The notes under the pieces were generated by a model. The model searched no databases, was not told where the DNA came from, and saw nothing but the letters and a program-made list of their open reading frames with translations. The position numbers were made by a program, and so were the translations under genes. A stretch of 64,000 bases of DNA from the NCBI GenBank assembly GCA_003134995.1, contig PLDC01000019.1, positions 468,517 to 532,516 on the forward strand, given 5' to 3'. Of this stretch, positions 1 through 7,831 are shown piece after piece. Numbering within the stretch: the stretch's first letter is position 1; the number at the start of each line of letters is the position of its first letter. This DNA is from Acidobacteriaceae bacterium. Lineage in GTDB: Bacteria > Acidobacteriota > Terriglobia > Terriglobales > Acidobacteriaceae.

Positions 1-10
1 GAATCATCGC

Positions 11-18
11 GTTAGCGG
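11..18. repeat. Left 8-bp target-site duplication of the IS1595-family element
   Basis: The octamer GTTAGCGG sits directly outside the left inverted repeat and is repeated exactly at 2556-2563 directly outside the right one. An 8-bp duplication is the usual footprint of IS1595-family transposition. The exact match indicates that neither flank has changed much since insertion. Confidence 0.9.
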
Positions 19-42
19 GGCACTAATTGACTTGAGTGACCC
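19..42 (+). repeat. Left terminal inverted repeat of the IS1595-family element
   Basis: The 24 bases from 19 match the reverse complement of 2532-2555 at 20 of 24 positions. The outer end begins GGCACTAATT and the inner end finishes ACCC. Confidence 0.9.
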
Positions 43-115
43 AATGGACTAAGGCCGTCTTGATACACCAATTAAGAGGTGCGCCTTGGCCGTGACGAAT
101 TGTCTCGCTATTGAA

Positions 116-904
116 TCACAAGTCAGGGAGGTCGTCAAAGGTGGGAAGTTCGAGTCCGAGCATCTCGAACGCCTCAATCGTATTCGTGACTTCTACGGCG
201 ATCCGCGACAACGCTACGATGACAGGCTCAGAATTGAACAGAGTAGCTGGCCCGAAGACTATCGCCGGGGACGCATGGCCCTTATCCTTGACTGTGACTT
301 TTTTGCCGTTGGCATCCATGAGCCGGATACGAAACGAAGCGTCGGTGTAGTACCCTGTCTTTCCCACCTGAATGCCCTTATCATCTTCAAGGCGAACATC
401 GAGGAGAATCATAGACTCCAACACTGGGATGAAAAGCTGATGTTTGTCTCTGTCGTTCATCTGGCGGAGAGCAAAGAGCAAGGGATTCCCAGCCGCGTAG
501 GGTTTTATTGTGTCGATTATCAGAAAGAAAATTTCTGCGGAAATCTGCCATTTTTCCAAGGCACTCTTCAGCCAAGATTCTACTTTCTTCCGCTCCTCAA
601 AGATTGGAAACCGAGTGTAGTCCGAAGGCAGTCCGTCACAAGCCAAAACGGATTGGTAGTACATGTAGTCGAGAGCGCTTCTCAGATTGTGCAACGCGTC
701 TCCCACAGTCAGCGCGATATTGGCACAGGGGAACAAATCCTGTCGGAGATCGACGCAAAGGACATTCTGTCCAGTCTCTGCGTCGTGGTCAATCCAAAGA
801 GTGTAACTGTTCGGCAGATTCCCGAAGGCAAGCAGCATGGCGTGAATGTCCGTGATGTGCTTGTTGGCCCACTGAATCTTTTTGTATGAGGTGTAAAAGT
901 CCAT
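116..904 (-). CDS. Passenger hypothetical protein (262 aa), NLRSALDxL-type family
   Basis: A 262-residue soluble protein with no signal peptide or membrane segment. It carries the pattern DALHNLRSALD near residues 68-78, an RFPIFE stretch near 98 and an NDRDKHQ motif near 149-155. I recognise this arrangement from a widespread family of uncharacterised bacterial proteins, but I know no assigned function. It lies 15 bp downstream of the 104-residue gene on the same strand and probably forms a two-gene unit with it. Both lie inside the IS1595-family element, so they travel with the transposase. The long open frame on the opposite strand is taken as a shadow because only the minus-strand protein shows family-like motifs. 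Confidence 0.8.
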   Translation of the reverse strand: MDFYTSYKKIQWANKHITDIHAMLLAFGNLPNSYTLWIDHDAETGQNVLCVDLRQDLFPCANIALTVGDALHNLRSALDYMYYQSVLACDGLPSDYTRFPIFEERKKVESWLKSALEKWQISAEIFFLIIDTIKPYAAGNPLLFALRQMNDRDKHQLFIPVLESMILLDVRLEDDKGIQVGKTGYYTDASFRIRLMDANGKKVTVKDKGHASPAIVFGPATLFNSEPVIVALSRIAVEVTNTIEAFEMLGLELPTFDDLPDL

Positions 905-919
905 GACGGCTAGCGGCTC

Positions 920-1234
920 TCATTCGCGCAAGAGCATCACGGTTAAATTAAAGTCCTTACGCAAAGCTAACAAGCCGGACTCGATTGGTTTGCCTAATAC
1001 TTCTTCCCCCGCAGGCATGTCAATAAATCCACAAGTGCAACCTTCCAGCCACGCAGCAACCATGTTGAACTCATCAATAGATACCGAAAAGCCGTGCTCG
1101 TTAACACCGTATATGGTTCCAAAAACGGCGAAGGAAACGGGCGAATCTTTCAAAACAGCACGAATACGGCGCTTGGAATCACACCAGCCGCGCAGAACGA
1201 GCAGGCACTCACTGAGCGATATTTTAGCTCCCAT
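920..1234 (-). CDS. Passenger hypothetical protein (104 aa)
   Basis: A 104-residue protein beginning MGAKISLSECLLVLRGW. An AAGGCGG sequence lies about 8 bp ahead of the ATG at 1234 and suits a ribosome binding site. It contains a central beta-rich stretch (AVFGTIYGVNEHGFSVSIDE) and a C-terminal amphipathic segment; no known domain is recognised. Its stop is 15 bp upstream of the 262-residue passenger gene, which suggests co-transcription. It lies within the IS1595-family element and may be a regulator or partner of its neighbour, but that is only positional inference. Confidence 0.68.
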   Translation of the reverse strand: MGAKISLSECLLVLRGWCDSKRRIRAVLKDSPVSFAVFGTIYGVNEHGFSVSIDEFNMVAAWLEGCTCGFIDMPAGEEVLGKPIESGLLALRKDFNLTVMLLRE

Positions 1235-1299
1235 ATTTGATGTCCCGCCTTTCGTGGCGAAGGTCGCCGCCCAACTAATAAAGGGATTATGATAGGCGC

Positions 1300-1506
1300 A
1301 TGAAGTCTAAACTTGATCCCACAACTACGCCAGAGCAAAAGTTCGCACGCTTCCAGAACGCGCTTCGCCGCGTGCTCACGGTATCAAAGGACGATCTAAA
1401 CCAGAGACTTGAGGATGCCGAGAAAATACGACGCCAGGTAAAACGAAAACCCGGACCTAAGCCGGGTTCTTCCGTTTCGGGCCGCGTTGCCGATAGTAAG
1501 GCTTAG
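1300..1506 (+). CDS. Passenger small basic protein (68 aa)
   Basis: A 68-residue protein with an N-terminal helical stretch (KFARFQNALRRVLTVSKDDL) and a basic tail containing KRKPGPKPGSS. The tail looks like a disordered nucleic-acid-binding extension. It is convergent with the transposase and its last codons overlap the transposase stop by 4 bp. No strong ribosome binding site is visible. It is the only plus-strand gene in the element. I do not recognise a family with an assigned function. Confidence 0.6.
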   Translation: MKSKLDPTTTPEQKFARFQNALRRVLTVSKDDLNQRLEDAEKIRRQVKRKPGPKPGSSVSGRVADSKA

Positions 1507-2507
1507 AACGGTATTTCCTTGTCCTTGCCTGTGAGTTCGGCGAATGTGAGACGCTTGCCAGCTACTTGCGAGAGTGCCAGCAGAAAGCGGTCTGAGTCCT
1601 TGAGTGGATTGTCTTTTGTGGCGCGGTTGTTATAGCGGAAAACCTGCTCATCAACGTATCGCTCAAGGTGGAATGGTTCCACGCAAACGTAGGTGCCTTT
1701 GAGATTCCGTTTCAGCAGACTCCAGAAGTTTTCCAGCCCGTTTGTGTGAACCTGTCCGCGAACATAGGTCTCCGCATGGTTCACGACTTCGTGGATATAT
1801 TTCCAGTTCAAATTGTCATAGGGAACTGCGTTATCGGTGTAGACCTTTGACCCGTATTTCACGTTCTTCATAATGGCAGTTTGTAAAACTTCGCGCTTCG
1901 TGTTCGGCACTACCTGTGCGCGAATCTTGCGTGCATCGCGGTCAAGCATTCCGACTACGATTGTTTTCCCAGTCGCGCCGCCAGTGTGACCAGATTCAGC
2001 GGCGAAACGTGCGCGGCGATCACGGTGCATGTTCTTGAGTTTGCCGCCGATGAACGACTCATCGACTTCTACGCCGCTGCCGTCCTTGCCGCCGAGTTTG
2101 TAGTTTGATTCTGCGACTGGCGCTTTCAGTGCGAGTCTCAGCCGTTGCAGCATGAACCACGCGGTTTTCTGGGAGACTCCCAGAGCGCGATGGAGTTCCC
2201 AGCTAGAGATTCCATTCTTGCAAGCAACGAGCATCCACATCGCGGGAAGCCACTTCTGCAATGAGATGGGCGAGTCCTCGAAGATCGTGAACTTTTTAAC
2301 GGAGAACTGATTCCGGCAAGAGCGACACTTCCAGCGTTTAGCAGCCTTGAGATAGTAGGGATTTTTCGCGTCATCCCCAAGGCAGTAGGGACAGCGTGGG
2401 CCATCAGGCCAGCGCATTAAGGCGACGGCATCAATGCAGGTCTGTTCGTCGCTAAAGTATTGAATCGCTTGCTGTAAGGTCTGCGGGATGCCGTTGAATG
2501 TTTCCAT
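1503..2507 (-). CDS. IS1595-family (ISXO2-like) transposase
   Basis: A 334-residue transposase that catalyses cut or copy of its own element at the terminal repeats. It has an N-terminal zinc ribbon (C39, C42, C61, C64), a helix-turn-helix region around residues 98-125 with the pattern SxWELHRALGVSQKTAW, and a catalytic core with D149 in VDESFIGG, D225 in VYTDN, N256 and K266 in NGLENFWSLLKR. D-D-N-K is the form I expect for the ISXO2 branch of IS1595. The gene is full length, not frameshifted, and starts just inside the right terminal repeat, so it is probably functional. Confidence 0.95.
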   Translation of the reverse strand: METFNGIPQTLQQAIQYFSDEQTCIDAVALMRWPDGPRCPYCLGDDAKNPYYLKAAKRWKCRSCRNQFSVKKFTIFEDSPISLQKWLPAMWMLVACKNGISSWELHRALGVSQKTAWFMLQRLRLALKAPVAESNYKLGGKDGSGVEVDESFIGGKLKNMHRDRRARFAAESGHTGGATGKTIVVGMLDRDARKIRAQVVPNTKREVLQTAIMKNVKYGSKVYTDNAVPYDNLNWKYIHEVVNHAETYVRGQVHTNGLENFWSLLKRNLKGTYVCVEPFHLERYVDEQVFRYNNRATKDNPLKDSDRFLLALSQVAGKRLTFAELTGKDKEIPF

Positions 2508-2531
2508 GAAAGAAACATATCAAATTGGCGT

Positions 2532-2563
2532 GGGTAAGTCAAGTTAATTAATGCCGTTAGCGG
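2532..2563 (-). repeat. Right terminal inverted repeat and right target-site duplication
   Basis: Positions 2532-2555 are the right terminal inverted repeat, matching the left one at 20 of 24 bases. Positions 2556-2563 repeat the octamer GTTAGCGG found at 11-18. Joining the two flanks without the element restores a continuous reading frame through 2751, but it resembles no family I know. Confidence 0.9.
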
Positions 2564-2784
2564 GAAATTCCTTGCAAAATATAGATGTCAAAGAGCTTAT
2601 AGCTAAGTTCTTTCGAATGAATGACTTCTGGGCGCAGCGATTTGGCTTGTGCCACCGTTGCGGCCTCGACCATCATCGCGCAAGTTTGATATGCGGCGCA
2701 AGGTCAGATGTCACAATGGGGCTGTGGAAATCTTGGGCGACGCGCGGGTGAGCGCGCCCTCCGAAATCAGGCGGACCGCAGGAT

Positions 2785-3398
2785 TCAGGGGCCTGCCGTC
2801 CCGTCTACGTTCCACAGAGAAAGCACACTTATTCTTTCCCAGCCATAAACTCTCTCCACGGAGTGCCAGTGCGAAGGCTTGCTCTGAAAGGCGACAAATC
2901 TGTTCCTGATGGGATCTACCGAAGCCGAAGGTGCGGTATCTGTACCCGACTCGTATAGGTGCAGACGTCCGCCGCACTTACTTGACCATCCACTGCTTAA
3001 GTATAAGAATGACGCGATTGCATCTTGATTGGTTGTGAAATCATGGTGAAGGGGGAACGCCGGAGTATCGTCATTCATTCGCCGCAGTTGGAGCATGTTA
3101 TGTTTGTTTAATTTCACCTTGACTGCAAACGCCGAAGCCAAAGTAGAAACCATTCGCCTGGAGTAAATCGCCCGCCACATGGTCTCGCTCTTCAGGAGCG
3201 AGTATTCGATTCGCCCCGTCCCACCTGTTCTATATCAAAGTGGTAGGTGTCGGCGTCGATCTCGGCAAGAGCTTGCGCCAGTACGTCACTGGGCAAGAAG
3301 TCATCGATGATGAGGTGCGGCCAAGGATAGGCGACCAGTTCGCCTACGCGCTGGCCCTGATCCAGTGGCGACTGCTCCAGTGGCAGAGAGGCAATCAC
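2785..3398 (-). pseudogene. 2-oxoglutarate/Fe(II)-dependent oxygenase (prolyl-hydroxylase-like), frameshifted
   Basis: Two minus-strand frames together encode one oxygenase of about 200 residues. The N-terminal piece (3192-3398, GTG start, AGGGAAGG upstream) contains YPWPHLIIDDFLPSDVL, typical for the start of prolyl-hydroxylase-like folds. The C-terminal piece (stop at 2785) contains the iron ligands: HHD in PLHHDFTTN and the distal His in HWHSV, followed by the 2-oxoglutarate Arg in ERISVLSLW. The join is at a G run (C run at 3214-3217 on the plus strand). Restoring one base there gives QVGRGRIEY in a single frame. Everything else is intact, so the break is recent, programmed, or a sequencing error. 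Confidence 0.85.
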
Positions 3399-3466
3399 GA
3401 CACAGCCTTCCCTCTAAGAATTGGTCATCTATCCGCGCAATTACGGGCGCAATCGAAAAAACCAGG

Positions 3467-3637
3467 CTAACCCGTGATAATTTTCTGTATCTTGGTGTCG
3501 ATGTTTTTCAACTCATTCACTTTCACTTTAACTTCTCCCTCGACCTCGTTGTCGAGTTCTTTCACAAGCTTTGCGATGTCTTCCGAGATACTTTCCAAGT
3601 CAATGCGCCTCGCGACGCCAACATTACCGGTACACAT
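3467..3637 (-). CDS. Small helical protein (56 aa) upstream of the 2OG oxygenase
   Basis: A 56-residue protein beginning MCTGNVGVARRIDLES. The ATG at 3635-3637 is preceded by TAAGGAGGTTCCT, an almost ideal ribosome binding site at good spacing, which is the main support for the gene. After a short leader with one cysteine, the rest is a charged amphipathic helix (EDIAKLVKELDNEVEGEVK) with heptad-like spacing. It ends 69 bp before the oxygenase start on the same strand. No family is recognised. It might be a substrate or partner of the oxygenase, or an unrelated coiled-coil protein. Confidence 0.65.
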   Translation of the reverse strand: MCTGNVGVARRIDLESISEDIAKLVKELDNEVEGEVKVKVNELKNIDTKIQKIITG

Positions 3638-3710
3638 AGGAACCTCCTTATTACTTGTGCGATACCGATATCACAAACCTGGACTCAAGGCAAGCGTGAA
3701 GCGATAAGGT

Positions 3711-3790
3711 GCCTTGCTTGGGCCCGCCCACCTGCCCCACTCAAGCCAAAACCAGGCTTGGGTGGGCCACCGTCCCGCCAGGGGTGGAAG
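3711..3790. repeat. Intergenic hairpin element (CAAGCC/GGCTTG type)
   Basis: The stretch contains CCCCACTCAAGCC, a short AAAACCA loop and GGCTTGGGTGGG, forming an imperfect stem of about 12 bp. A second GGCCCGCCCACC precedes it. It lies between the divergent small gene at 3637 and the secreted protein at 3874, so it is not a simple terminator. It looks like a member of an interspersed repeat family. Confidence 0.5.
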
Positions 3791-3873
3791 CGTCTTGTCT
3801 CTCAACCCTCGTTGTGGAGGTTGGAATGATTTGGGGTAGAATCAAGCACGATTAGATGGTCGTGGAGCATGAC

Positions 3874-4830
3874 ATGAAAAGTGAACTATTCGCAATTAGA
3901 TTAGTTAAGGTTATAGTTCTTCTGCCAATACTCATCCTCTGCGTCTGTTCTCCTGCTCCTCCTGACAGTTCCTTTGTTCACTTGGTAAGCAGCGCAACAT
4001 CAATTCAGGCGCCAGGCGGCGTGGCAACCACTAGCGCCACCTGTCCATCGGGTCAACAGCTGATTGGCGGAGGCTTCACGGCCGCCGCCAATGGAACTGG
4101 ATTAGTGGCAGTTACGGATAATTATCCCTCCTCACCCAATACCTGGACGGTTACTGCTCAAGTAGGTCAGCAAGGCTCGGCGGGGGAAGTGATTGCGCTC
4201 GCATATTGTTTTACTACTCCGAACGTCCAACTGGGTTTAACGACAATTACCGCCCCCACGATTGCGCCCCCTTCGCTCCTTGGTCAGCTGACCTATAGCG
4301 CCACGGGAATTGCCCTGTGTCCTGCTGGCAGCGTACTCACTGGCGGCGGCTACCGTGCCCGAGGTCTTGTTCCCATGATCGCCGAAACCTTTAACTCGTA
4401 CATTTCAACTGAGGGACCTTCCTCAGATAGTGCTGGGCGGCCGAATGGGTGGCAAACCACTCTGACGTATCCGAACACCGTTGCCCCTACGGCGACCGCA
4501 TTCGCGATCTGCGCGAGATCTTACTTCGCTCAAGGGACCATTCTAACGGCGAATGCGTCTGCGGTCAGCGGGACTCAGACAGGGGACGTTCACTGCCGAC
4601 CAAACACCTTCACTAGCGGAGGCGGATATACTGTGCAGCAATCTACCTCGGCCTCGGTTCTGTTGGGTTACACGGTTTATTCGTCATTCTCCAATACACA
4701 GGCTGAGCAAGCTTCGACCCCGCGGAAGCCTGGCTTCTATGACGCAAGTGGTTGGCATTCCGACTCGCTGGCTGCGCCTTATACGGCCACCGTCACCATG
4801 TCGGCGAACTGTATTCCGTTCCCGAGGTGA
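3874..4830 (+). CDS. Secreted protein with three CPxG...GGG repeats
   Basis: A 318-residue exported protein of unknown function. The chosen ATG at 3874 has GGAG six bases upstream; the ATG at 3856 lacks one. The N-terminus is a signal peptide with a hydrophobic stretch (VIVLLPILILCVC); cysteines there do not form a standard lipobox. The mature part has three roughly 85-residue repeats. Each starts with a cysteine followed by a GGG(F/Y) core (SATCPSGQQLIGGGF, ALCPAGSVLTGGGY, VHCRPNTFTSGGGY) and ends with a Trp-containing strand and a second cysteine. Each repeat probably forms a small disulfide-bonded beta domain. It is probably a surface or extracellular protein. Confidence 0.85.
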   Translation: MKSELFAIRLVKVIVLLPILILCVCSPAPPDSSFVHLVSSATSIQAPGGVATTSATCPSGQQLIGGGFTAAANGTGLVAVTDNYPSSPNTWTVTAQVGQQGSAGEVIALAYCFTTPNVQLGLTTITAPTIAPPSLLGQLTYSATGIALCPAGSVLTGGGYRARGLVPMIAETFNSYISTEGPSSDSAGRPNGWQTTLTYPNTVAPTATAFAICARSYFAQGTILTANASAVSGTQTGDVHCRPNTFTSGGGYTVQQSTSASVLLGYTVYSSFSNTQAEQASTPRKPGFYDASGWHSDSLAAPYTATVTMSANCIPFPR

Positions 4831-5152
4831 TAATCCGTCAAAGCTCGCACTGGCGGCCCGATCAGGCTCAGTCTTGGCTTGACTGGGGATGTTCACACGA
4901 CACTGACTTAGTCCGGCGAACAAACTAGATTGTCCTCATGCCATGAGGACTGACGCGTTTTCAGCATTCGTTTTCGATAGTTTTGGTGCAAACGGCGGCC
5001 GCGCGCCGTTCCCTTCGGGGGCTTAGGTTGGGTTGTTTGGGAGCTTACCCCGGACTTACGTCCGGGGCTATCATATTCCGCCCCTTCGGGGCTGGGGTCG
5101 GGTGGTCTCGTCCGTTGCGCTTTTTGCGCGGGACTTGATTCAAGGGCGGTTC
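4831..5152. other. Convergent intergenic region with palindrome and REP-like hairpins
   Basis: No convincing gene lies here. It holds a 19-bp near-perfect palindrome at 4932-4950 (GTCCTCATG, one base, CATGAGGAC), a hairpin near 5047-5066 (CCCCGGAC-TTAC-GTCCGGGG) and a GCCCCTTCGGGGC hairpin near 5081-5094. The second hairpin has the same arms as one at 41345-41365, so these are members of an interspersed repeat family. They may also terminate the two convergent transcripts. Confidence 0.6.
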
Positions 5153-6616
5153 TCATTGTTCTTCGCTCGCGCTGGATTGCGAGCCCTCGTCGTCGCCGCG
5201 GATTAGGCCGAATTTTTTTAGTTTGTAGCGGAGGGCGTCGCGGCTTATGTCTAGCAGCTTGGCGGCGTGGGTTTGGTTGCTGTTGGCCTGGCGCATGGCT
5301 AGTTCGACCATGGCGTGCTCTACCTCTTCCAAAGATGTTCCGCCGTCGGGGATGTAGAGGCGGGGCAACATGCGGCCGTTGGGTAGAGGCTGGCCGCCGT
5401 CGGCGGGGCTGGTGCGTTCGAAGGCGGTGCGGCCTCCGGATTCGCCTACGGAGAATGGAAGATAGAGCGGGCGCAGTAGCGGTTCGTCTTCGAGAATCAT
5501 GCCGCGCTCGATTGTGTTTTTCAGTTCGCGGACGTTGCCGGGCCAGTTGTGGCTTTGAATCAGGCGGCGGGTTTCGTCGGTGATGCCGCGAATGGATTTC
5601 TTGAAGCGGCGATTGTAGCGGTCGATGAAGAACTCGACCAGAGGCATGATGTCTTCTTTGCGATCGCGCAGCGGCGGGATGAAGATGGCGATGATCGCGA
5701 GGCGATAATAAAGATCCTGGCGGAACTGGCTTTCGCGGACGGCTTTTTCGAGATCGCGGTTGGAGGCGGCGATTACGCGGACATCCACCTGCATGTCTTT
5801 GATGCCGCCTACGCGGCGGATTACCTGGTCTTCTAAGACGCGCAGCAGTTTGGCTTGCAGCAGCGGAGAGAGTTCGCCGATTTCGTCGAGGAAGAGCGTA
5901 CCGCCGTCGGCAGCTTCGAAGAGTCCTTTCTTCATTGTCTTGGCGTCGGTGAATGCGCCTTTTTCGTGGCCGAAGAGTTCGGCTTCCATTAACGTTTCAG
6001 GGATGGCAGAACAGTTGATGGCTACGAAGGGTTTCTGGTGGCGCGAACTTTCGTAGTGAATGGCTTTTGCGATTAGATCTTTGCCGGTGCCGCTTTCGCC
6101 TTGAATCAGAATGGTGGTGGCTTCGCTCGATGCGACTTTGCGGACGAAGTTCATGAGTTCGGTCATCTTCGAGGAGACGCTGACCACGCTGTCATAACCG
6201 ACTCCGCCGCGGACTGCGCCGCGCAGGGCCTGGACTTCAGTGCGGAGGCTGGTGGCTTCGAGCGCGTTCCTGATCGCGACCTGAAGTTCGTCGAAATCCA
6301 CGGGCTTGCCGACAAAGTCGTAGGCTCCGAGCTTGAGCGCGGCTTTCACGTCGTCGAGTTGAGGGTCGGCTGTGATCATGATGACGGCGCGGGCGTCGCC
6401 ATTTTTTTTGAGTTCGTCGAGAACCTCGATGCCGGTGAGGTCGGGCATGCGGACATCGAGCAGGACGAGGTCGGGCGATTCGCGCTGGGCTAGTTTGAGG
6501 GCTGGACCTCCGGAGTCGGCCTCGATGACCTGGTATCCCCACTCTTCGCACTTCTGGCGAAGGGACCAGCGGACGAGGCGCTCGTCGTCCACGATCATGA
6601 TCTTCTCGGCGGGCAT
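5153..6616 (-). CDS. NtrC-family sigma-54-type response regulator
   Basis: A 487-residue regulator with a receiver domain (residues 1-120, phosphoacceptor D54, conserved K104), an AAA+ ATPase domain (Walker A GESGTGKD at 173-180) and a C-terminal Fis-type helix-turn-helix near 440-475. Members of this family use ATP to open sigma-54 promoters. The sigma-54-contact loop reads GAFTDA at 220-225 instead of GAFTGA, so full sigma-54 activation is not certain. It is last in a minus-strand series resB-ccsB-kinase-regulator, 36 bp after the kinase, which is its likely partner. Confidence 0.95.
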   Translation of the reverse strand: MPAEKIMIVDDERLVRWSLRQKCEEWGYQVIEADSGGPALKLAQRESPDLVLLDVRMPDLTGIEVLDELKKNGDARAVIMITADPQLDDVKAALKLGAYDFVGKPVDFDELQVAIRNALEATSLRTEVQALRGAVRGGVGYDSVVSVSSKMTELMNFVRKVASSEATTILIQGESGTGKDLIAKAIHYESSRHQKPFVAINCSAIPETLMEAELFGHEKGAFTDAKTMKKGLFEAADGGTLFLDEIGELSPLLQAKLLRVLEDQVIRRVGGIKDMQVDVRVIAASNRDLEKAVRESQFRQDLYYRLAIIAIFIPPLRDRKEDIMPLVEFFIDRYNRRFKKSIRGITDETRRLIQSHNWPGNVRELKNTIERGMILEDEPLLRPLYLPFSVGESGGRTAFERTSPADGGQPLPNGRMLPRLYIPDGGTSLEEVEHAMVELAMRQANSNQTHAAKLLDISRDALRYKLKKFGLIRGDDEGSQSSASEEQ

Positions 6617-6652
6617 CGGCTTTAATTTACTACGAATGGGAAGAACGGTGCT

Positions 6653-7831
6653 CTAGGAAGCGGAGGTTTGGGCGACGGCTTGCGATGTGGGTTGAGCGAC
6701 GGGCGCGTGAAAAGGGAGGAGCACTGTGAACTTGCTGCCTTTTCCAACTACGCTGGTGACTTCGATGCGGCCGTGATGTTCTTCTACGATGCGGCGGGCG
6801 AGCGAGAGGCCGAGTCCGGTGCCGTTGCCCTTGGTGGTGTAGAACGGGCGGAAAATGTTGGCCAGGACTTGAGCAGAGATGCCGCGACCGGTGTCGGTGA
6901 TCACGACGCTGGCGCAGTCATCTTGAGAACCGACTTCGACGGTAACGATGCCGGCTCCCTCGACGGCCTGTTCTGCATTCAAGAGCAAATTGAGAAGCAC
7001 CTGATGAATCTGATTGCTGTCATGCTCGACTTCGGGCAGGTCGGGCGCCTTTTGCAATTCGATCTGGATAGGTTTTGAGATCACTTGCTGGCGGGCGAGC
7101 ATTACGGCGTGCTCGACGGTAGTGTTGAGGTTGCTCCGGCGAATCTGGGGCGGGTGTGGGCGCGCGGTTTCGAGAAGGTCGGTTAAGGTGCGGCTGATGC
7201 GCGCGATTTCCTGGCGAACATCTTTCACGACCGGCCGCGCCGGGCTGGTGACGGGCAGATCGCGGCCGACAATTTCTATGACTCCAGCGATGCCGGCGAG
7301 CGGATTGCGAATCTCATGGGCGAGACCTGCAGCTAATTCGCCGAGCGTAGCCAGATGTTCGGCGCGGGATATCTGGGTGCGATGCAGGACCTCGATTTCT
7401 TCGCGGCTGTCCCGCAGTTGCTTCATCATGTGATTGAAGTTGCGGCCGAGGTCTCCGATCTCGTCGTTGCGGTTGGCGAAGCTGACCGAGACATCAAGAT
7501 TGCCTTCGCTGACCTGATCCATCTTCTCCTGCAATTCAACCATGGGGCGTTGAATCAGGTAGGCCAGACCGAGCATGGCTGCGGCGCAGATGGCGACGGC
7601 TCCCGCTCCCGCGACGATCATGACTGCGTGGCGTTCGGGATCTCGAAGCGAGACGGTCGCGAGCGTGAAGAGCAGCAGTCCCGCAAGCAGCACGAGGCCT
7701 ATGGGTAAGATTGCTTTGATCTGCCACTTGACGCGAACGGAACTCAATTGAAAGCCTTCTTCCCCAGAGCGACCGGCTCTTCCTATCAGTGTACCGTTGG
7801 CCAGCGCCGCGTATTCGGTGCGGTCAGGCAT
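6653..7831 (-). CDS. HAMP-domain sensor histidine kinase
   Basis: A 392-residue membrane kinase with two transmembrane segments near residues 41-60 and 68-93, a HAMP linker (about 90-145), a dimerisation/phosphoacceptor helix with H172 in [12 protein letters not shown] and a C-terminal ATPase domain with a DTGRGIS motif and a [17 protein letters not shown] box. There is almost no periplasmic loop between the two membrane segments, so it probably senses the membrane or a partner protein. The start overlaps the ccsB stop by 8 bp, which indicates translational coupling. It presumably phosphorylates the regulator encoded immediately downstream. Confidence 0.94.
   Translation of the reverse strand: MPDRTEYAALANGTLIGRAGRSGEEGFQLSSVRVKWQIKAILPIGLVLLAGLLLFTLATVSLRDPERHAVMIVAGAGAVAICAAAMLGLAYLIQRPMVELQEKMDQVSEGNLDVSVSFANRNDEIGDLGRNFNHMMKQLRDSREEIEVLHRTQISRAEHLATLGELAAGLAHEIRNPLAGIAGVIEIVGRDLPVTSPARPVVKDVRQEIARISRTLTDLLETARPHPPQIRRSNLNTTVEHAVMLARQQVISKPIQIELQKAPDLPEVEHDSNQIHQVLLNLLLNAEQAVEGAGIVTVEVGSQDDCASVVITDTGRGISAQVLANIFRPFYTTKGNGTGLGLSLARRIVEEHHGRIEVTSVVGKGSKFTVLLPFHAPVAQPTSQAVAQTSAS

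Larger units (their letters stand above)
19..2555 (-). mobile_element. IS1595-family insertion sequence with three passenger genes
   Basis: The 2537-bp element is bounded by 24-bp imperfect terminal inverted repeats (19-42 and 2532-2555, 20 of 24 positions matching) and by an exact 8-bp target duplication. It encodes an ISXO2/IS1595-type transposase (1503-2507, minus) that starts 24 bp inside the right repeat. The remaining 1.5 kb carries two minus-strand genes and one plus-strand gene that are not transposition functions. Typical elements with only a transposase are about 1 kb, so this one is passenger-bearing. What the insertion disrupted cannot be told because the left flank is only 10 bp long. 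Confidence 0.93.

Noticed and set aside
86-889. A 267-codon frame on the plus strand opposite the 262-residue passenger gene.
   Set aside because: The minus-strand protein has family-like motifs (NLRSALD, DKHQ); the plus frame has none and is a shadow.
2551-2751. A 66-codon plus-strand frame directly after the IS element, continuous with the left flank if the element is removed.
   Set aside because: It might be the end of an interrupted gene, but only 10 bp of left flank is present and no family is recognised.
4908-5156. An 82-codon minus-strand frame ahead of the regulator gene.
   Set aside because: It runs through GC-rich hairpins and has repeat-derived composition, with no ribosome site.
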